From: Epithemia pelagica
Taxonomy: Eukaryota; Bacillariophyta; Bacillariophyceae; Surirellales; Surirellaceae
DNA: 64,000 bases
Reading direction: 5' to 3'
Assembly: GCA_946965045.2 (NCBI GenBank)
Contig: OX337236.1
Coordinates: 62,001 to 126,000, forward strand
Below are positions 54,500-64,000 of this stretch, one piece after another. Position 1 is the stretch's first letter, and every line of letters begins with the position of its first letter. The notes beneath the pieces were generated by a model. It did not search any database. It was not told the DNA's origin and saw only the letters and a list, made by a program, of their open reading frames with translations. A program made the translations under genes and the position numbers.

Positions 54500-57205
54500 T
54501 TCGACCACCAAAGAAACGAAAACCACCATGTGTGTGTGTCTGTATAGTTGGATGCGCGATGACCAACCGCACGAACCCACCCCGAACGAAACAATGCCAC
54601 ACAAAACCAATTACCATGAGGTGGACTCGCCGACGAGAAGGATTCGGCTGTGCGGACCTGGAGAATCGCGGTTCCAGCATCCAGAATAGAAGGGGCGTCC
54701 ACGGTGGTATGGTTCACCAACCATGGTTCGACTAGAAGTCACGACACGCGTTGTCGTTGTTGTTGGACCAAGACCCATCTATCGGCTACGTTGAGACTAC
54801 CACACATTATGGGCAAAGTATACTGTCTAAAATACCTTAAAGAAGAGACTTGCAATTCGTTCCACTATAGTATAGAGCATGGAACGAACACGAGTTCCAA
54901 TGGAAGAAACATTCACTCAGTGTTTGTGTGCGATCCAACACCGAGGAGAAAAGAGAGAGTCAAAGGATAGAAATATAGTAGCCAGAATAAAACTCTCTGA
55001 AAGAAAGCATATAACATTCACTCGGGCATCCACAGGATCAGCACATATTCCACACACAGCGAGGTGTGTGTGTCTGTGTGCGATCAAAACCGTGGGGCCA
55101 CCTTACACAACAGTATTTAGGTCAAATCTCATGGATGAAAACAGGAGGAGTCCTGGAACTAGACCGAGATTTCGTCCCCATCCTCGTCGTCGTCATCCCA
55201 GTCGTTGCTGCTTTTCGATTGTATGCAACCGCAAAGACGAACGTTGAACCAACTGGTTGACACGAGCTTGGACCACCCGAGTGGTATCGTTCGTGTCGTC
55301 GTCCTTCTTGTGGGATTCTTGGTTGCCTACGAGCAACTTCCAGGGCAAAAGACTTGCTAGAATCCGTGGTGGTGGTGTGGTCGAGTCCTTACCGACAACG
55401 TCGTCGTCATCATCACACACCTTGTCGTCGTCGTCGTCGTGGAGGTCTTTTGGTTTCTTTTCAAGTAGTAGTTGTAGAGGAATAAGACACAATGGCAACC
55501 ATTGGCACAACACAAAACTGGTGTCAGAGAGTGATTGCGCTCTCGACGAGAGGCAAACTCTTCAGTCGAGTGATGAGACGAGAGACGTACCATTTCGTGA
55601 GGTTTTAAAGGAGTCGAGTCTAGTTTTGCGGTTCGAGACAAACAAAGAGTCCAGGGAAAAAGAAACACAATGTTGGCGAGACTTGACGAATATATAGAAG
55701 ATAGGAATCGAACCAAGAAAGAGAACGAGAAAGTGTATTGTCCAAACAGCTACGGTCAAAAAAGTTTACAATCCAAGAAGGAAGAAGGATAATGCAGGAT
55801 GATGAAAGTCTCTGTTCGAGTGGTTGCCTGGTATCGGAGGATGGTTGTACGTGTTTGTGTGCTCCTCTATAATTTTCCGTGACACATGTGCCTCTTGCTT
55901 TTGAGTGGGGAGCAGCGAGATTCGAGCAGGTGCGAAAGAGGAGCCTTTTGGCTGTTTCGGGGGATGCGTAACCCGAACGACCCAACAGACCTGACACGCT
56001 TACCTGATGTCATTACTGGTTGAAACACATTTTGCTTGGGGATGTCATCCCTATGCGACAAATGGGAGCACCGAATCAAACACTCGCACGAGGCGTTCGT
56101 TCTCGTGCTGCATAATATTGTATTCTCACTGATTGTAGGGCCATCACGCCCGGCAGTACCATGGCCTGCGCGTAGAATCGGATTCGCACAACCGGAGCGT
56201 GCGCAAGAACGGGACGTGCTCCCCCACTTTTCATCCAGATGACGATGAGAATGAGACATCAGAGCGTCCCAGACAATGGATGTATGAGAGAGACAGAGAG
56301 GATCCGAGCAGCGGATATGATGGATCCTTATTATATGTGTGGTGTTGTGGAGGACTGAATCGCTTACGGTCATGGCCATTCCAAGAACGGATCAAGGGCC
56401 GTCATGATGAGACCAGAACAATCAAGAGAAGCGACTCCATCCTCGATCAAACATGGATATGAGAGCGAGAGGGAAAGTAATGGAGCAGCGGATGTGATGG
56501 ATATACGTGTTGTGTTGTGGAGGACTGAATCGGTTACGGTCGTGGCCATTCCAAGAACGGATCAAGGGCCGTCATGATGAGACCCGAACAACCAAGAGAA
56601 GCGACTCCATCCTCGATCAAAGCGCCCTCCTCGATCGATTTTGTCGCTGTCCAATTCATTCTCTCCTCCACCTCGGGTTCCACCATGTGGGTGTTTACAA
56701 AGATCGATTTGCTAGCTTGAAAAAAGTCCCTGTATCTCCTACCATACGAAAGGTGAGGTGACCCCCCGGTTGGTTTTCCAATTTCGACCGCTCCGTGTGG
56801 CAAATAACACACCAATCAACAATATCCTTAGGAACGTCACACGCGGCAAACAACGTCTCATTTCATCGATTGACGCCACACAACAGGGATGGAGTAGTGA
56901 CACTGGGTGGCTTGTTTGGGATTGGGAGGCTATCTGCCACAGGGCACCTTTTTTTCCACCACGAATGGAAAAGGAATGATTGGAACGACTGAGTGGTGTT
57001 TGGGAAACGACACATGCCCATGATGTGGTCGGAACGTGCAAAAGCCAATGAGGGTAAACGTGTGCTCGCAGCAGGGTCCAACAAGGAACTTTTCCACGGA
57101 CCATCCTCCGGATCGATTCGCAACATGACTACCTACCTAGGTAGGTAGGTATAGTTTGTTGGGTGTGTTCCTAGTGGTGTCTGCACGCAAAGTGAATCGT
57201 AGTAT
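54500..57205. other. 2.7-kb gene-poor region with a duplicated segment
   Basis: No ATG-initiated frame with a recognisable domain. A minus-strand frame at 55193-55513 is Asp-rich (LHDDDDDKVCDDDDDVVGKD) but has no ATG, so it is not called. An imperfect direct duplication lies at 56343-56621. Confidence 0.45.
56343..56621. repeat. Direct duplication, 109-bp units spaced 170 bp
   Basis: 56343-56451 and 56513-56621 agree except at about five positions (both start TGTTGTGGAGGACTGAATCG). A shorter matching block GCAGCGGAT.TGATGGAT precedes each unit, with a small difference in spacing. Confidence 0.9.
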
Positions 57206-57838
57206 TCATGACGGGTTCTTTAGTTTATCGGGATTCTGGTGATCGATGAAGAAAGGACTAGTAGAACTGCAACTGGAAGCAAGTACTTTTGTGTATGTGC
57301 GTGTCTTGGTCTGTTTCTCGTGTACTTGTACCCTTGATTGACTGTCTAAATATCCGGTGTGGGACTCGACGAAGGAGCCTTGGTCGATTTGGCGGCCTTG
57401 GTAGTCTTGGGGGTAGGACGACGCCTCGAGACGACAAAAGATTTGCTGAGGGCTTTTATCGATACCATACCACACATCGGGGGCCACCACCGAATTGTAT
57501 TGGGTACAAACTGTTACGTTCCCATGATTGATATCACCACCGACGGGTGCAAACGAAAAGGCCAGACAGGCTGGATTGGCATTGCAAACCTGCTTGCACT
57601 TGGTCGGCGTACTGGAACTGTAGCGTTTATCGCAAGGCGTCAAGCCACATCCGGCAATGTCGGCCCCCAAGCCTCCGACCTGAACTGTGTTCTTGGGACA
57701 GACGAGTAACTCGGCGACCGAGTCGCCGCCCGCATCCGCCTTGGTTTTACGGGAACGCTTGACAACAACCGAGTTGGTCGGACAGGCACTGACAAGCAAA
57801 GAGAAGACTGCAACGAGGACCGAGCGAGAGAAAATCAT
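57206..57838 (-). CDS. Secreted single-module PAN/Apple-like cysteine-rich protein
   Basis: Intronless, 210 aa from ATG 57838. The N-terminus MIFSRSVLVAVFSLLVSACP is a signal peptide. After a short basic linker comes one cysteine-rich module of about 90 residues: CPKNTVQVGGLGADIAGCGL ... CKQVCNANPACLAFSFAPVG ... VCTQYN ... QQIFCRLE. It is the same module found six times in the neighbouring larger gene. The pattern (CxxxC-x5-CxxFxF and a late VCxxY) fits a PAN/Apple-like fold, a carbohydrate- or protein-binding domain; this assignment is inference. The C-terminal tail after FCRLE may be frame-shifted: a neighbouring frame reads PKTTKAAKSTKAPSSSPTPD and stops at 57346-57348. Confidence 0.7.
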   Translation of the reverse strand: MIFSRSVLVAVFSLLVSACPTNSVVVKRSRKTKADAGGDSVAELLVCPKNTVQVGGLGADIAGCGLTPCDKRYSSSTPTKCKQVCNANPACLAFSFAPVGGDINHGNVTVCTQYNSVVAPDVWYGIDKSPQQIFCRLEASSYPQDYQGRQIDQGSFVESHTGYLDSQSRVQVHEKQTKTRTYTKVLASSCSSTSPFFIDHQNPDKLKNPS

Positions 57839-59408
57839 TGTGTGAAATGTGTCGAACACGGTGACAAGACGGTGAGGCAAACCAAACTTGCAATGGTTCC
57901 AAAGAATGACCACACTTTTTGAACAACATGAGAAACACCGTGCCAATTGCTCAACTAGGGTAGTCATCCAATGTTGTTGTCAATCAACAGGATTCAGGAG
58001 TCTCGCATGTTGAAATTCTCGACATTTTTGGTTTACGTGCCTGCTGAGGATACTACGCCATGATGAGAGTCGTGGTATAGCTTGTGATCCGGGCTCAGGG
58101 GCCAGCCTTGTTTCCTTTCGACAGTTTCGTCAGTCCAAAGAAAATTGCCGACAAAGATGAAGCGGCAAGCACGCATTAAGATATCAGAAGCAGTCAGGCC
58201 GTATAATCGCCTCGTTATTTCTTGTCCTTGGCTACCGATTGAATGTCTCGCAGTGCAAAACGCACTCGACAAAGACGGAGCGGCACGTACACTCATGGAT
58301 GTCGCATCGGAGAAGGCCTAACCTTGCAGTCCTCGTTTAGTTTTGGTATGTGCTTAGACACCGGGCATCTTTTGTGGCCTGCTATCACGAAAGACCAGTT
58401 GTTCAACGGCCAAAAGTACAAGACAAAGACGGAGCGGTAAGCACGCACGAACCACCCATGGCTCTCTTTGGAGAGGTGAGCCAGCGAATTAGTCGCGCTG
58501 TTTGTGTTTGTGCCCAGATATATAGACATCTCCTCTGCCAAGAAGCAAAACGTCGTTCCGGACAAAGCCGGAGGAGCGACCATGCTCAGACCTTCACGGA
58601 GCGATCCAATTGCTACCTGGGACTCTCTTCAAAGGTTGGAATTCTCAAAATATATGGGACGCGCGCATACCAGTGCCGATGCTGTAGTTCATCGGTTCGA
58701 GGTACTCTCATTGGTTTGAAGCCATTCTTTTGATAAATCTATGAAAAGGAGTGTTGTTTGGGTTCGGCACCCTGTCATTCGACAAAGACCATTGCTCCCA
58801 TTTACTTGGTATAGTCACAGAAGAAACTAGAAACCGCAAGCAGTCACAACATGCATTTTGGTGGATTGCTCATCGTGGCGAGTACTCTGGAGGCTGAAAA
58901 TAAGGGTTAGTTGAGATCACTCCGTTAGATCTCAGAAAGTGTCTCATAAACCACCGTCCTGCGAACCTACTCATTGTGCCTATCAAGGGGCGGAGTCAGC
59001 AGCAAAGTCAAGACATGACAAAGATGGATCCTTTGTGCCTTTCTCTTCAGTGACTGTTGCGTGAAGGGATCTTTACATGCACCTGAGTTGGTAGTTTTGG
59101 TTTACCTTGTCATTCTTGCTCAAGAAAACAGTGAATTCCCTCAATCTAGATATGGTGGCGCTTCGGACAACAATCATCACTGGAAAGTAGCTGTATGGCA
59201 GAGAGAGGCTTCCACGAGACACCAATCATCCACAGTAGTACTACTGGTATCTAATAGGCTTTTGTAAACTTTTCTCCTAAATATGTAGATAAAAGGTGGA
59301 CCAGAGACTCTCGACTTCAGCACTGAATTGCCGTTGATATGCAGGGCACATGGGCAGGCAGTTCCCCATGAAGACGATACCCAGGTTCTCACCATGGGAT
59401 TGAGGCGA
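57839..59408. other. Repeat-bearing intergenic region between the two PAN-like genes
   Basis: It contains three of the four copies of the GACAAAGACGGAGCGG repeat family (58150, 58268 and 58422). No further PAN-like module or other gene is recognised. Confidence 0.45.
58150..58437 (+). repeat. Dispersed GACAAAGACGGAGCGG repeat cluster
   Basis: Copies at 58150-58165 (GACAAAGATGAAGCGG, two changes), 58268-58283 (perfect) and 58422-58437 (perfect); a fourth perfect copy is at 61647-61662. Copies one and three are followed by (T/C)AAGCACGCA. Related words (GGCCAAAAGTAC) precede copy three and recur at 61751. Probably scattered pieces of one element. Confidence 0.7.
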
Positions 59409-61355
59409 CTAGGGACCAGGCAGGGGCAAGAGTTTGCAAAAGATTTGGTGCCGAATTCCATCGACTCCGGGAAAGAATGATGTGGGTGTATCGTCTTCAT
59501 ACAGGGTACATACCGTTACACCGGAATTGTTCTGATCCCCATTTATAGGGGCAAAGGTAAACGCCTTGCAGCTGCTGCCGAAGTCACGACAAGCGGTCTC
59601 GCAGTCCTCTGGAGTGTCAGCCGCTGGACGAGGGTTGGAACAAGAGCCAGTAAGTCCACAGCCGGGAATGTCCGCACCTGGTCCGCCCACTTGCACGGTA
59701 TTGGCAGGACATTCCGGCAAGAGTCGACAAAAGATTTGTTGAAAACTTCCATCGACTCCGGGAAAGAATGCTGTGGGCGTATCATCTCCATAAATGGTAC
59801 ATACCGTTACAGCGGGATTGTTCTGATCCCCATTTATAGGGGCAAAGGTAAAACCTTTGCAGCTGCCGTTGGCACGACAAGCGGTCTCGCAATCCTCTGG
59901 AGTGTCAGCCGCTGGACGAGGGTTGGAACAAGAGCCAGTAAGTCCACAGCCGGGAATGTCCGCACCCAGTCCGTCCACTTGCACGGTACTGGGAGGACAG
60001 TCCGCGTAGATTGGTAACAATTTGCAGAAGACTTGTTGTAAGGTTCCATCTGTGCCTGATACTTCATCATTTGGAGAGTTGTTCTCGTAGAGAGTACAGA
60101 CAGGATCACTTGGTCGAAAGATATTTTCGCCGCCTTCTGGTGCAAAGGTAAAGGCATTGCATTTGTTCACAGAGCGACAAAACTCTTGACATTCTTCCGG
60201 GGAGTGAGTGTCTGTACGCTCCGGAGCCGCACAACTAAACCCTTCAAAGTCAACGCATGTCCTGCCAGCGCCCAGTCCTCCCACTTGTAGGGTGTCACGA
60301 GGACAGGAAACCTCCGAGAGGCGACAAAATACTTGCCGGTCAATCCCATCCACACCTGGAAAGGTGTCCGTGGGTACATCGGAATCATACAAGGTACAAA
60401 CGGGCACGGTCGGATGGTTAATATCACCACCAATGGGTGCAAAGGTATAGGCTTCACACTTCTTGTTGGACCGACAAAACAATTCACATTCCTCGATTGT
60501 GGCAAACGCGTAGCGCTCATCGCAGTCCGTCAATCCACAACCCGGAATATCTGCGCCAATGTCTTCAACTTGAGCCGACTGCCGCGCTGGACATTGAGCG
60601 TCTCTGGAAACAATCTTGCAAAAGATTTGCGTTGAAAATTGCTGGCTTGGCGTATCCACATCGTAGATTGTGCAAGTAGGCAACGTCGGGCGATCTACAC
60701 CAATGGCTGCAAAGCTAAATGCCTTGCAATCAGCATTGGAGAGACAAAAGTCTTCACATTCCTCGGGACTATTGTACGTGTAACGCAAGTCGCATGAGGT
60801 TAAACCACAGCGTGCAATATCGTTATCCGGGCCTGGTGCTTGCTCTGTACCGGGTGGACAGGTAACGTCCTCCCGCCTGCAAAAGATTTGTTGTAAGGTT
60901 CCGTCGGCTCCCGGAAACTTGTCTCTGGGTTGGACGTGATTGTAGATGGTGCAGACGGGGAGAGTGGGATGGTTTTTATCGCCACCAATGGGTGCAAAGG
61001 TAAAGCCTCTGCAGTCGGGCCTGGTGCGGCAAAACCATTCGCAGTCTTGAGGAGTAGGATACACATAACGTTCTTCACATCGAGTTAGACCACAACCCGC
61101 GATATCGGCGCCCAAACCGCCCACTTGCACCGTGTCTCGAGGACACACAACGTCCACAAAATCCTCCAGAGTCCGGCAGGATTTGTCTGACTTTTTGGGT
61201 TTCTTGGATTTGTCCTCCTTGTTCGAAGTACCCGTCTTGCCATACATCTTACCAAAGAGGCGACGGCGGTCATGCAGGCATTGTGCCCTAGCCGGATCCA
61301 CCGTGGACGCACCGAGGATCCGGGGCAACAAGAGAACGACAAGGTGGTTCTTCAT
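59409..61355 (-). CDS. Secreted protein with six PAN/Apple-like cysteine-rich modules
   Basis: Intronless, 648 aa from ATG 61355. The N-terminus MKNHLVVLLLPRILGASTVD is hydrophobic, though weaker than a classic signal peptide. After a Lys-rich linker (KEDKSKKPKKSDKS) six modules of about 90 aa run to the end, the first at about 71-162. Each begins CPxxTxQVxGxGADIxGCGL and includes a CExxCRxxxxCKxFTFAPI core, VCTxY and QIFCKLL. Module 4 has a different start (GAGRTCVDFEGFSC). Modules 5 and 6 are nearly identical in DNA, so the last duplication is recent. The modules look like PAN/Apple domains by cysteine spacing; an extracellular adhesion or binding role is inference. Confidence 0.75.
   Translation of the reverse strand: MKNHLVVLLLPRILGASTVDPARAQCLHDRRRLFGKMYGKTGTSNKEDKSKKPKKSDKSCRTLEDFVDVVCPRDTVQVGGLGADIAGCGLTRCEERYVYPTPQDCEWFCRTRPDCRGFTFAPIGGDKNHPTLPVCTIYNHVQPRDKFPGADGTLQQIFCRREDVTCPPGTEQAPGPDNDIARCGLTSCDLRYTYNSPEECEDFCLSNADCKAFSFAAIGVDRPTLPTCTIYDVDTPSQQFSTQIFCKIVSRDAQCPARQSAQVEDIGADIPGCGLTDCDERYAFATIEECELFCRSNKKCEAYTFAPIGGDINHPTVPVCTLYDSDVPTDTFPGVDGIDRQVFCRLSEVSCPRDTLQVGGLGAGRTCVDFEGFSCAAPERTDTHSPEECQEFCRSVNKCNAFTFAPEGGENIFRPSDPVCTLYENNSPNDEVSGTDGTLQQVFCKLLPIYADCPPSTVQVDGLGADIPGCGLTGSCSNPRPAADTPEDCETACRANGSCKGFTFAPINGDQNNPAVTVCTIYGDDTPTAFFPGVDGSFQQIFCRLLPECPANTVQVGGPGADIPGCGLTGSCSNPRPAADTPEDCETACRDFGSSCKAFTFAPINGDQNNSGVTVCTLYEDDTPTSFFPGVDGIRHQIFCKLLPLPGP
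59410..60005 (-). repeat. Recent tandem duplication of PAN-like modules 5 and 6
   Basis: The two consecutive about 290-bp segments share long identical runs, for example TCCATCGACTCCGGGAAAGA and the stretch encoding ADIPGCGLTGSCSNPRPAAD in both. Confidence 0.85.
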
Positions 61356-62714
61356 CGTACGGATGGACAGCTCGTCACTGAACTGAACGATACACAAGTA
61401 AATAACAATTATTCAGAAAAGACGTGCAACAAAAAAGTGAGCATCGTCGGGTCTTGCACAGGATCTTGCAAAGGAATTTGGAATTTCGTGAACACAAAAA
61501 TGGTGATAAGAGAGAGTACGTTGTGCTCTTTCCGGCATGTTCTAAATTTTCCTCCAATTAAAGGATATCAGAGGTTGCAGAGTGTTTCACTCGCTCGTGT
61601 CCTCAACGACGCATCCAACCAGTCATTTTCAGTGCCACAAGTACTTGACAAAGACGGAGCGGCAACTATCGCTCCGTTTTTCCCCGGTTGTCTTTTGATC
61701 AATCGCTCCGTTTTTTGTCGGCGGTCCCTTGATCAAAAAACATTCTTGGAACGGCCAAAAGTACCCGACCGCGCTCACCCAAATGACTATATTCTGGGAG
61801 ATTTCCCAGTTGCAGTGTCGCTCCGTTTGTTATTGATCCAAGAAACACACCCTCAATGAAAAGGGGAAGGGTTATAGGGATAAGCCCGACCACCCGACCA
61901 ATAGCGCTACTGGTCGAGTGGTCGGGCTTATTCCTCCCTCCCCCTTTTCATATGATAACACTGGGGCACTCGCAAACCCTGCTCAGCACCCACCATGTCG
62001 CCATCCAACCTCAGGATCCCTTTCTCTCGCGCAAACACAAAGACAAACAGCAGAATCAAATCTCATTAGATTCTCGCAACCGTAAACACTAGTTTAGGTT
62101 GTGTTGTGGGGGGAAGGGTAATCCTTCACCACTCAGGGTCCGATCTGGCATAATGCTCAGACAGGGGAACCGGCCCAAAAGAACAAAAAGAAAGACCCAA
62201 ATCAAGACTCCTGTTGGATCCGCTTGTGGCCCACCAACGCGATCAAGTTGCACCATGCAATCGCAAAGGCGGAAACGGACAGGGGACGCAATCGGCTCAA
62301 ACTCTCTCTCTAATGGACAAGAAGCGAAGAGGCCTTGCCATGTCAGCCTCAACGCAACTTGCCAGTTCCAGAAACCAGGGTGGGAAGGGAGGGAAAAAAG
62401 AAGAAATGGGTACTATCCGTACCCACGAAAGTTGGAGTTTCAACTCTTTAGAAATCAAGAACGGCGCCAAAGGGGATCAGACCTTCGCCGACGAACCGTA
62501 GAAAACCCAAAGAGTGAGCTCTCCGTGTCCCTCTTGTTTTGTTTGCTGCGTCTTTGCTTGTTTGTCATGGATCGCATGTCGCGCTCCATTAGGGATCCAT
62601 TGTTGGCGCATTGTTGTTTGATTCAAGAGTGCCCATGCCTCTTGAATCGGACGATCCTCTATTTGGAGGCAGTCCACTTTGAGATATGGAATGGAAGAGG
62701 CTTTGTCGCGGTAG
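61356..62714. other. Repeat-rich region upstream of the Gag gene
   Basis: It contains the fourth GACAAAGACGGAGCGG copy (61647), four further CGCTCCG words (61670-61825), a 94-bp foldback (61857-61950) and presumably the 5' end of the retroelement. An LTR boundary and tRNA primer site could not be fixed, since only one side is in view. Confidence 0.5.
61857..61950. repeat. 94-bp foldback palindrome
   Basis: It starts TGAAAAGGGG and ends CCCCCTTTTCA, with inner arms ATAAGCCCGACCAC and GTGGTCGGGCTTAT. The centre TAGCGCTA is itself palindromic. The left arm is 4 nt longer than the right. Confidence 0.85.
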
Positions 62715-63992
62715 ATGGGATGCACATGTTCTTTTTGGAACTTCCTCTTCCGAGTTGCACGCCCGTTCAAGTTTACCAGAGACGAGAAGGAACTGACCAT
62801 TGAACAGTTTGCAGAATTGGTGTCAGAGCATGTGGAGTTTCACGGAATGGATGCTGAGTTCTACCTTCCAGATCCCCAGAATCCGACACAATTGGTCAAC
62901 ATTCTGCATGAGGACTCGGAGTTCTCACCCGCTTATGTTGTCACACACTTCCGAAATGCTCAAGCAGCGACAACACCACTGTATGACGACTACTCCACTA
63001 ACAATATGGACCTCGCATACAAAGCAATCATGGCTGTGTTAGATGAAACGGTGAAAACAAGCATTCGGCCACTCCTACCTAGAGATTTGCGCTACGGACC
63101 CATCCTTTGGATTTACGTCGTTCGCGAAGTGCGCACAGCCTCATTCCAACGAATCAAGGCTCTCAAGACCCAGTTGGAGTCTCTCAAGCTGCGGCAAACA
63201 CCAGGCGAAGATGTTAAGGTGTTTACAACCAAGTTTCTTCAGACTTGCGTTGAGTTGGGTCGCAATGTGCCGAGTGATGCTCCTTTCATCCTCAATGAGC
63301 AGCTGTGTACGTCTTCGGTTGAACAGTTTCGAGTGAAATTTATGGCACGGAGTACTGCCGTGAACCAGTGGGTCACAAAAGTGCATGGCTTATCCAAAGC
63401 TACCATTGATGCACGATCAGCTGAACCTGACTATGTTTCTGTGCAAGACTTGGTTGAAGAAGCCAATGCAGAGTACACCCTCCTTTCGACTGCCGACCGC
63501 TGGGGCCCATCCGGAAAGGCCGATTCGGGAAACCCACCGGAAGCATTGACCTTCACCAAAGCTGAAATAAACAATCTCGTGCAGAAACAAGTGTCTGCCG
63601 CGATCAAGAACAAGAATGGTAATGGTAAAGGCGGAGGAAATGGACGCAAATGCTATCTTTGTGGTGCCGAAGACCATCTAAAGAAAGACTGTCCCAAGAA
63701 CCCTGCAAACCAACACGGTGGCGACAAGACCAACAAAAAGTCTAAAGCTCCCAAAGCACCGTGGAAATCTATTGCGCCTGGACCAAACGACCCAGAAACG
63801 AAAAATGTGAACGGCACTGACTGGCACTGGTGTGCCATTTGTGGTTTCTGGCGATTGTCCCATGGCACCGCCACACATCGAAATGACTTGCCTTCTTCGC
63901 AAACTGGCGACAAGAAAGCAGCCAAACCTGCCGGAGCAGCCTCCCTAGCTTTTGTTGGCGCTGCATCCATCCTTGATGACGATGAAGAATGA
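62715..63992 (+). CDS. gag: Ty1/copia-like retrotransposon Gag
   Basis: 425 aa from ATG 62715, uninterrupted; the window ends 8 bases after its stop. The capsid-like region runs FTRDEKELTIEQFAELVSEH ... LPRDLRYGPILWIYVVREV ... QTPGEDVKVFTTKFLQTCVE. A zinc knuckle CYLCGAEDHLKKDC (CX2CX4HX4C) follows a Gly/Lys-rich stretch, then a second Cys/His cluster (WHWCAICGFWRLSHGTATH). The arrangement matches Gag of diatom copia-type (CoDi) elements as I know them. The intact frame suggests a young copy. Protease, integrase and reverse transcriptase would lie beyond the right edge. The true N-terminus may lie upstream if there is splicing. Confidence 0.8.
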   Translation: MGCTCSFWNFLFRVARPFKFTRDEKELTIEQFAELVSEHVEFHGMDAEFYLPDPQNPTQLVNILHEDSEFSPAYVVTHFRNAQAATTPLYDDYSTNNMDLAYKAIMAVLDETVKTSIRPLLPRDLRYGPILWIYVVREVRTASFQRIKALKTQLESLKLRQTPGEDVKVFTTKFLQTCVELGRNVPSDAPFILNEQLCTSSVEQFRVKFMARSTAVNQWVTKVHGLSKATIDARSAEPDYVSVQDLVEEANAEYTLLSTADRWGPSGKADSGNPPEALTFTKAEINNLVQKQVSAAIKNKNGNGKGGGNGRKCYLCGAEDHLKKDCPKNPANQHGGDKTNKKSKAPKAPWKSIAPGPNDPETKNVNGTDWHWCAICGFWRLSHGTATHRNDLPSSQTGDKKAAKPAGAASLAFVGAASILDDDEE

Positions 63993-64000
63993 CTGGTTGG

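Noticed and set aside
55193-55513. Asp-rich minus-strand frame
   Set aside because: No ATG start; Asp runs come from GTC repeats, and no flanking exon could be found.
55690-55730. GGTTCGATTCC-like B box on the minus strand suggesting a tRNA
   Set aside because: The flanking bases do not form a T-stem or acceptor stem.
1-64000. CRISPR arrays, operons, ribosome-binding sites or prokaryotic mobile islands
   Set aside because: Introns, organelle-targeting peptides and eukaryote-only gene families show nuclear eukaryotic DNA; no regularly spaced direct-repeat array exists.

Overview
The window looks like nuclear DNA of a diatom (most likely pennate), not a prokaryote. Several genes carry short GT-AG introns. 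Two products (coproporphyrinogen oxidase and a DUF2358 protein) begin with a signal peptide followed by an ASAFAP-like phenylalanine motif, the heterokont plastid-import signature. Housekeeping genes are plainly eukaryotic (NOB1, RLP24, ZMAT2/Snu23, XPG/Rad2, adrenodoxin reductase), and the right end holds a Ty1/copia-like Gag. All identifications come from reading the translations and splice signals; no database search was run.

Left part (1-22 kb): a decayed kinase-like fragment with two in-frame stops and a 30-bp palindrome (1-1342); an alpha/beta hydrolase; a 489-bp Tourist/Harbinger-like MITE with 31-bp perfect inverted ends and a TAA duplication; a TALE homeobox gene with a frame-preserving 96-nt intron; divergent ZMAT2 and adrenodoxin reductase genes; a DUF924-TilS fusion; RLP24; a 1.9-kb gene-free stretch with hairpins; and a Golgi-type GT8-like glycosyltransferase.

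Middle part (22-43 kb): a five-exon sterol glucosyltransferase, NOB1, an XPG/Rad2 nuclease containing a 24-glutamine tract and a 9-nt micro-exon, an eight-exon gene with a Myb-like segment and a 16-nt micro-exon, a methyltransferase-like protein, a membrane-anchored sulfotransferase, mitochondrial GrpE with a palindromic CRE upstream, and a diatom-type hypothetical protein.

Right part (43-64 kb): a C2HC/PHD zinc-finger gene, plastid coproporphyrinogen III oxidase, a membrane protein with an HNH-like cysteine module, the DUF2358 plastid protein, then a gene-poor repeat-rich region. That last region has two secreted proteins built from the same cysteine-rich PAN/Apple-like module (one copy and six copies), a dispersed GACAAAGACGGAGCGG repeat, foldbacks and the Gag gene at the edge.

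The genes do not form one pathway; this is ordinary eukaryotic gene order with short, often divergent or convergent spacing. The most informative oddities are the two micro-exons, the DUF924-TilS fusion, the MITE, the expanding PAN-like array, and the excess of GTACGT splice donors (11 of 21 introns modelled here).
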